A stretch of 6,890 nucleotides of DNA from an uncultured Coleofasciculus sp. (GTDB taxonomy: Bacteria > Cyanobacteriota > Cyanobacteriia > Cyanobacteriales > Coleofasciculaceae). The DNA lies in assembly GCA_902805485.1 (NCBI GenBank), contig CADCTM010000891.1, positions 1 to 6,890 of the forward strand. The letters are read 5' to 3'. This document shows, piece by piece, positions 4,702 through 6,890 of this stretch (position 1 is the first letter of the stretch; every line of letters begins with the position of its first letter). Below the pieces are notes generated by a model that made no database searches, was not told where the DNA came from, and was given only the letters and a program-made list of their open reading frames with translations. The position numbers were made by a program, and so were the translations under genes.

Positions 4702-5676
4702 ATGGCTGAATCAGTCCTCCCTCGCTCGCTTACTACTCAGGAGTCATCCCAGCCCTCTGAACGAATTCGTCGCTTGGTTTGGAAAATCGCGATCGCAACG
4801 CTATTGTTGATGGCAGTTGGTAGCGCGACACGGGTAATGAACGCAGGTTTAGCCTGCCCAGACTGGCCGTTATGCTACGGTCAGTTAGTACCAAGCAAGC
4901 AGATGAATCTGCAAGTTTTTCTCGAATGGTTTCACCGACTCGATGCCGCCCTAATTGGATTAAGTGCGATCGCCTTAGCTGCTTTATCCTGGTGGAATCG
5001 ACGCTCCTTACCCAACTGGCTTCCTTGGGCGTCCACCTTTGCCCTCGGTTTAATCGTCTTTCAAGGTGTCCTCGGTGGACTGACAGTTACAGAATTACTG
5101 CGCTTTGATATCGTTACCGCCCATCTCGGCACCGCGCTCTTATTTTTCACTACCCTGTTAGTAATCGGTACAGCCCTGATGCCCTACAAAGGCACCGGCG
5201 CTGCAGGTAAATTACCTTGGCTGGGATTAACCGCCGCGATTTTGATTTACTTGCAAAGTATTCTAGGAGGATTAGTTGGCTCGCAGTGGGCATTACACCA
5301 ATGCTTCGGTGAATCTCAACTTTGCAGCGTGATGAATAGCCATATTTTCGGTGTCGTACCAGCAACCCTGGCAACCGTAGCTGTAGTATTTATGGCATGG
5401 CGGACACCTGCACTTCATCCCACTCTCCGGAAGTTAGCCAATATTGCAGGTGGACTCTTGATTTTACAAATACTCCTCGGTATTGCCACCTTCCGCCTAC
5501 ACCTGCAAGTCGAACCCTTAACCGTGAGCCATCAAGCGATCGGAGCCGCCTTACTAGGGACATTAGTCTCCTTTACGGTTTTAGCATTGCGAGATAGGGA
5601 AGCCCTGCAGCAAGCAGATAGAGCGGTATTCGAGGAAATGAAACCCTTTCCCCAGGTAGATGCGACTAATACCTAA
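4702..5676 (+). CDS. ctaA: Heme A synthase (COX15/CtaA family)
   Basis: Membrane enzyme that oxidises the C8 methyl of heme O to the formyl group of heme A. With the ATG at 4702 it has 324 residues and about eight membrane helices in two homologous halves. Each half shows its histidine pair: His78 (within EWFHRLDA, with catalytic Glu75) and His141 (TAHLG) in the first, His214 (NSHIFG) and His277 (VSHQAIG) in the second. Cysteine pairs sit in the matching extracytoplasmic loops: Cys52 and Cys58 (ACPDWPLC), and Cys201 and Cys208. The open frame could begin at TTG 4687, directly after an in-frame TGA, but the ATG 15 bp later is preferred; neither has a visible Shine-Dalgarno. The protein ends in a soluble charged tail. 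It is divergent from ctaC and precedes ctaB by 145 bp on the same strand, so the two are probably cotranscribed. HIP1 sites at 4789 and 4966. Confidence 0.96.
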   Translation: MAESVLPRSLTTQESSQPSERIRRLVWKIAIATLLLMAVGSATRVMNAGLACPDWPLCYGQLVPSKQMNLQVFLEWFHRLDAALIGLSAIALAALSWWNRRSLPNWLPWASTFALGLIVFQGVLGGLTVTELLRFDIVTAHLGTALLFFTTLLVIGTALMPYKGTGAAGKLPWLGLTAAILIYLQSILGGLVGSQWALHQCFGESQLCSVMNSHIFGVVPATLATVAVVFMAWRTPALHPTLRKLANIAGGLLILQILLGIATFRLHLQVEPLTVSHQAIGAALLGTLVSFTVLALRDREALQQADRAVFEEMKPFPQVDATNT

Positions 5677-5761
5677 ACCCCTGAAAATTTATCCAGAAAT
5701 CCCTTCAGTAACGAACACTTCTCCTGCGTCCATCTGTGGTTTAAATCTCTCAATCTCCTCA

Positions 5762-5787
5762 CTTAGTAAGCACTTCGTGCCTCTAAG
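5762..5787 (+). repeat. Imperfect hairpin in the ctaA-ctaB gap
   Basis: CTTAG (5762-5766) pairs with CTAAG (5783-5787) and, inside, GCAC (5770-5773) with GTGC (5777-5780) around a TTC loop. It has no U run after it, so it is unlikely to be a terminator, and it lies 34 bp before the ctaB start. It may be a fragment of a small dispersed repeat or an mRNA processing or stability element. The rest of the 145-bp gap (5677-5821) shows no gene; around 5727-5746 there is CTGCGTCCATCTGTGGTTT, a string I associate with dispersed cyanobacterial intergenic repeats. Confidence 0.4.
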
Positions 5788-5821
5788 CTAACAGCACTCA
5801 AAAAAAGGAATTGGTGAAGTA

Positions 5822-6796
5822 ATGATAGGGACCAGTCTCTCCCGTCAACATGAAAACTTTCTACAAGTTATTCAAAGCTACTATCAACTAACAAAGCCTC
5901 GGATTATTCCCTTATTGCTAATTACAACAGCAGCGGGAATGTGGATGGCATCCGATGGAAAAGTAGACCCTTTATTACTCCTAGTAACTCTTGTCGGCGG
6001 CACTTTGGCGGCAGCTTCGGCACAAACCCTGAACTGCATTTACGATCGCGATATCGACTATGACATGGTGCGTACCCGTCATCGCCCAATTCCGTCGGGC
6101 AAAGTCCAACCGCGCGATGCCTTAATATTTGCGATCGCTTTAGCCATTCTCTCCTTCACCCTCCTTACCGTTTTCGCCAACCTGCTAAGTGCCCTCCTAG
6201 CCATGTCTGGCATCGTCTTCTATATGGGGATTTACACCCATTTGTTAAAACGGCATACCGCGCAAAACATCGTGATCGGTGGTGCGGCAGGGGCAATTCC
6301 GGCGTTAGTTGGTTGGGCGGCGGTGACGGGCAGTTTAAGCTGGGCAGCTTGGTTATTATTCGCCCTAGTCTTCCTGTGGACGCCTCCCCACTTCTGGGCA
6401 TTAGCATTGATGATTCGCGATGACTATGCCAAAGTCGGTATTCCGATGCTGCCGGTTGTTGTCGGGGAAGAGGCTACAACTCGTCAGATTTGGTACTACA
6501 CGTTATTAGTTGTACCTGCCTCATTTTTGCTGATTTATCCTGTAGGAGAAGCGGGAATTGTTTATGGTGCGATCGCATTATTTCTAGGCTATATTTTCTT
6601 ACAAAAAGCATGGCAATTAATGCAATCTCCCACTGACAAGCAACTTGCCAAATCCCTGTTTAAGTACTCTATTCTTTACATGATGCTTTTATGTACAGCA
6701 ATAGTGGTTGATAGTTTGCCGTTAACTCATCATTTGACCGCTGGGTTGATGACAAATGTGCAAACTTTGATAAGTGCCGCATTCAGTTGTAGTTAG
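5822..6796 (+). CDS. ctaB: Protoheme IX farnesyltransferase (heme O synthase)
   Basis: UbiA-type membrane prenyltransferase that adds a farnesyl group from farnesyl diphosphate to the C2 vinyl of protoheme, giving heme O for CtaA. 324 residues, about nine helices. The first Asp-rich motif is complete: NCIYDRDIDYDMVRTRHRP (71-89), with Asn71, Asp75, Asp79, Arg84-Thr85 and Arg88-Pro89. The cytoplasmic loop motifs follow: YTHLLKRHT (138-146), the GGAAGAIPALVGW stretch (153-165), TPPHFWALA (187-195) and the second acidic site IRDDYAKVGIPMLP (198-211). TKPR (25-28) at the start of helix 1 is also typical. The ATG at 5822 is preceded by AAAGGAATTGGTGAAGTA, giving two possible purine-rich ribosome sites. 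Length and motif order are normal for the family. It follows ctaA on the same strand. HIP1 sites at 6131 and 6569. Confidence 0.97.
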   Translation: MIGTSLSRQHENFLQVIQSYYQLTKPRIIPLLLITTAAGMWMASDGKVDPLLLLVTLVGGTLAAASAQTLNCIYDRDIDYDMVRTRHRPIPSGKVQPRDALIFAIALAILSFTLLTVFANLLSALLAMSGIVFYMGIYTHLLKRHTAQNIVIGGAAGAIPALVGWAAVTGSLSWAAWLLFALVFLWTPPHFWALALMIRDDYAKVGIPMLPVVVGEEATTRQIWYYTLLVVPASFLLIYPVGEAGIVYGAIALFLGYIFLQKAWQLMQSPTDKQLAKSLFKYSILYMMLLCTAIVVDSLPLTHHLTAGLMTNVQTLISAAFSCS

Positions 6797-6820
6797 TAAC
6801 AAAACTGACGTAACTTTTTT
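6791..6820 (+). terminator. Weak terminator-like hairpin after ctaB
   Basis: AGTTA (6791-6795, overlapping the ctaB stop) can pair with TAACT (6811-6815), followed directly by a T run to 6820. The stem is short and AU-rich, so it would be a weak Rho-independent terminator at best. The remaining bases to 6890 show no start codon or gene. Confidence 0.3.
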
Positions 6821-6890
6821 ACTTACCCTCTGTCTAGGCAAGGCTCTAATCATCCTTCTCCTAACTAAAATCTCTCCCAAGGGCGAAGTA

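Noticed and set aside
4872..5597. Frames inside ctaA on both strands
   Set aside because: They overlap the conserved His and Cys motifs of CtaA in other frames and have no support of their own.
5680..5708. CTGAA…TTCAG hairpin as a ctaA terminator
   Set aside because: A 5-bp stem with a long loop and no T run; more likely ctaA and ctaB are cotranscribed.
6165..6407. Minus-strand 80-codon frame within ctaB
   Set aside because: It is antisense to the conserved prenyltransferase core and Pro/Arg-rich, as expected of a shadow frame.
1..6890. A novel defence, mobile or biosynthetic system
   Set aside because: All sizeable genes belong to the known cytochrome oxidase and heme A pathway plus one DUF2470 protein; no transposase, integrase, toxin-antitoxin or tRNA signature was found.

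Overview
The window looks like a cyanobacterial chromosome carrying a complete aa3-type cytochrome c oxidase locus together with the two heme A biosynthesis genes. Support for a cyanobacterium: at least seven perfect copies of the HIP1 octamer GCGATCGC (starting at 210, 1517, 2265, 4789, 4966, 6131 and 6569) where about 0.1 would be expected by chance; short heptad repeats of the TCATTAG type in the intergenic gaps; and cyanobacteria-like versions of the Cox subunits. The heptad repeats and a two-hairpin dispersed repeat suggest a filamentous lineage, but the genus cannot be fixed from this window.

Layout. 1-143 is the 3' end of an unidentified plus-strand gene. 182-466 is a small stand-alone DUF2470 protein. 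467-640 is a convergent gap holding a dispersed repeat and a bidirectional terminator. The minus-strand operon follows, in transcription order ctaC (subunit II, 4206-3187), ctaD (subunit I, 3139-1373) and ctaE (subunit III, 1261-641). A divergent control region of about 495 bp (4207-4701) separates it from the plus-strand pair ctaA (heme A synthase, 4702-5676) and ctaB (heme O synthase, 5822-6796). 6797-6890 holds only a weak terminator-like structure.

How the genes work together. CtaB farnesylates protoheme to heme O, CtaA oxidises heme O to heme A, and heme A is inserted into CtaD. CtaC takes electrons from cytochrome c or plastocyanin through its CuA centre, CtaD reduces O2 at heme a3/CuB, and CtaE is the accessory core subunit. 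All ligand residues I looked for in CuA, heme a, heme a3 and CuB are present. No copper-insertion factors (Cox11/CtaG, Sco) are in the window. CtaD carries YSHPAV in place of the glutamate-containing helix VI motif, so it belongs to the A2 subtype of heme-copper oxidases.

The genes themselves are a known respiratory system, not a new one. The points that deserve a second look lie between them: heptad repeat clusters at both internal junctions of the cox operon that now supply or border stop codons, a perfect GTA-N8-TAC NtcA-type site just upstream of a GTG-started ctaC, dyad clusters in the divergent region, and the DUF2470 gene beside heme A genes.
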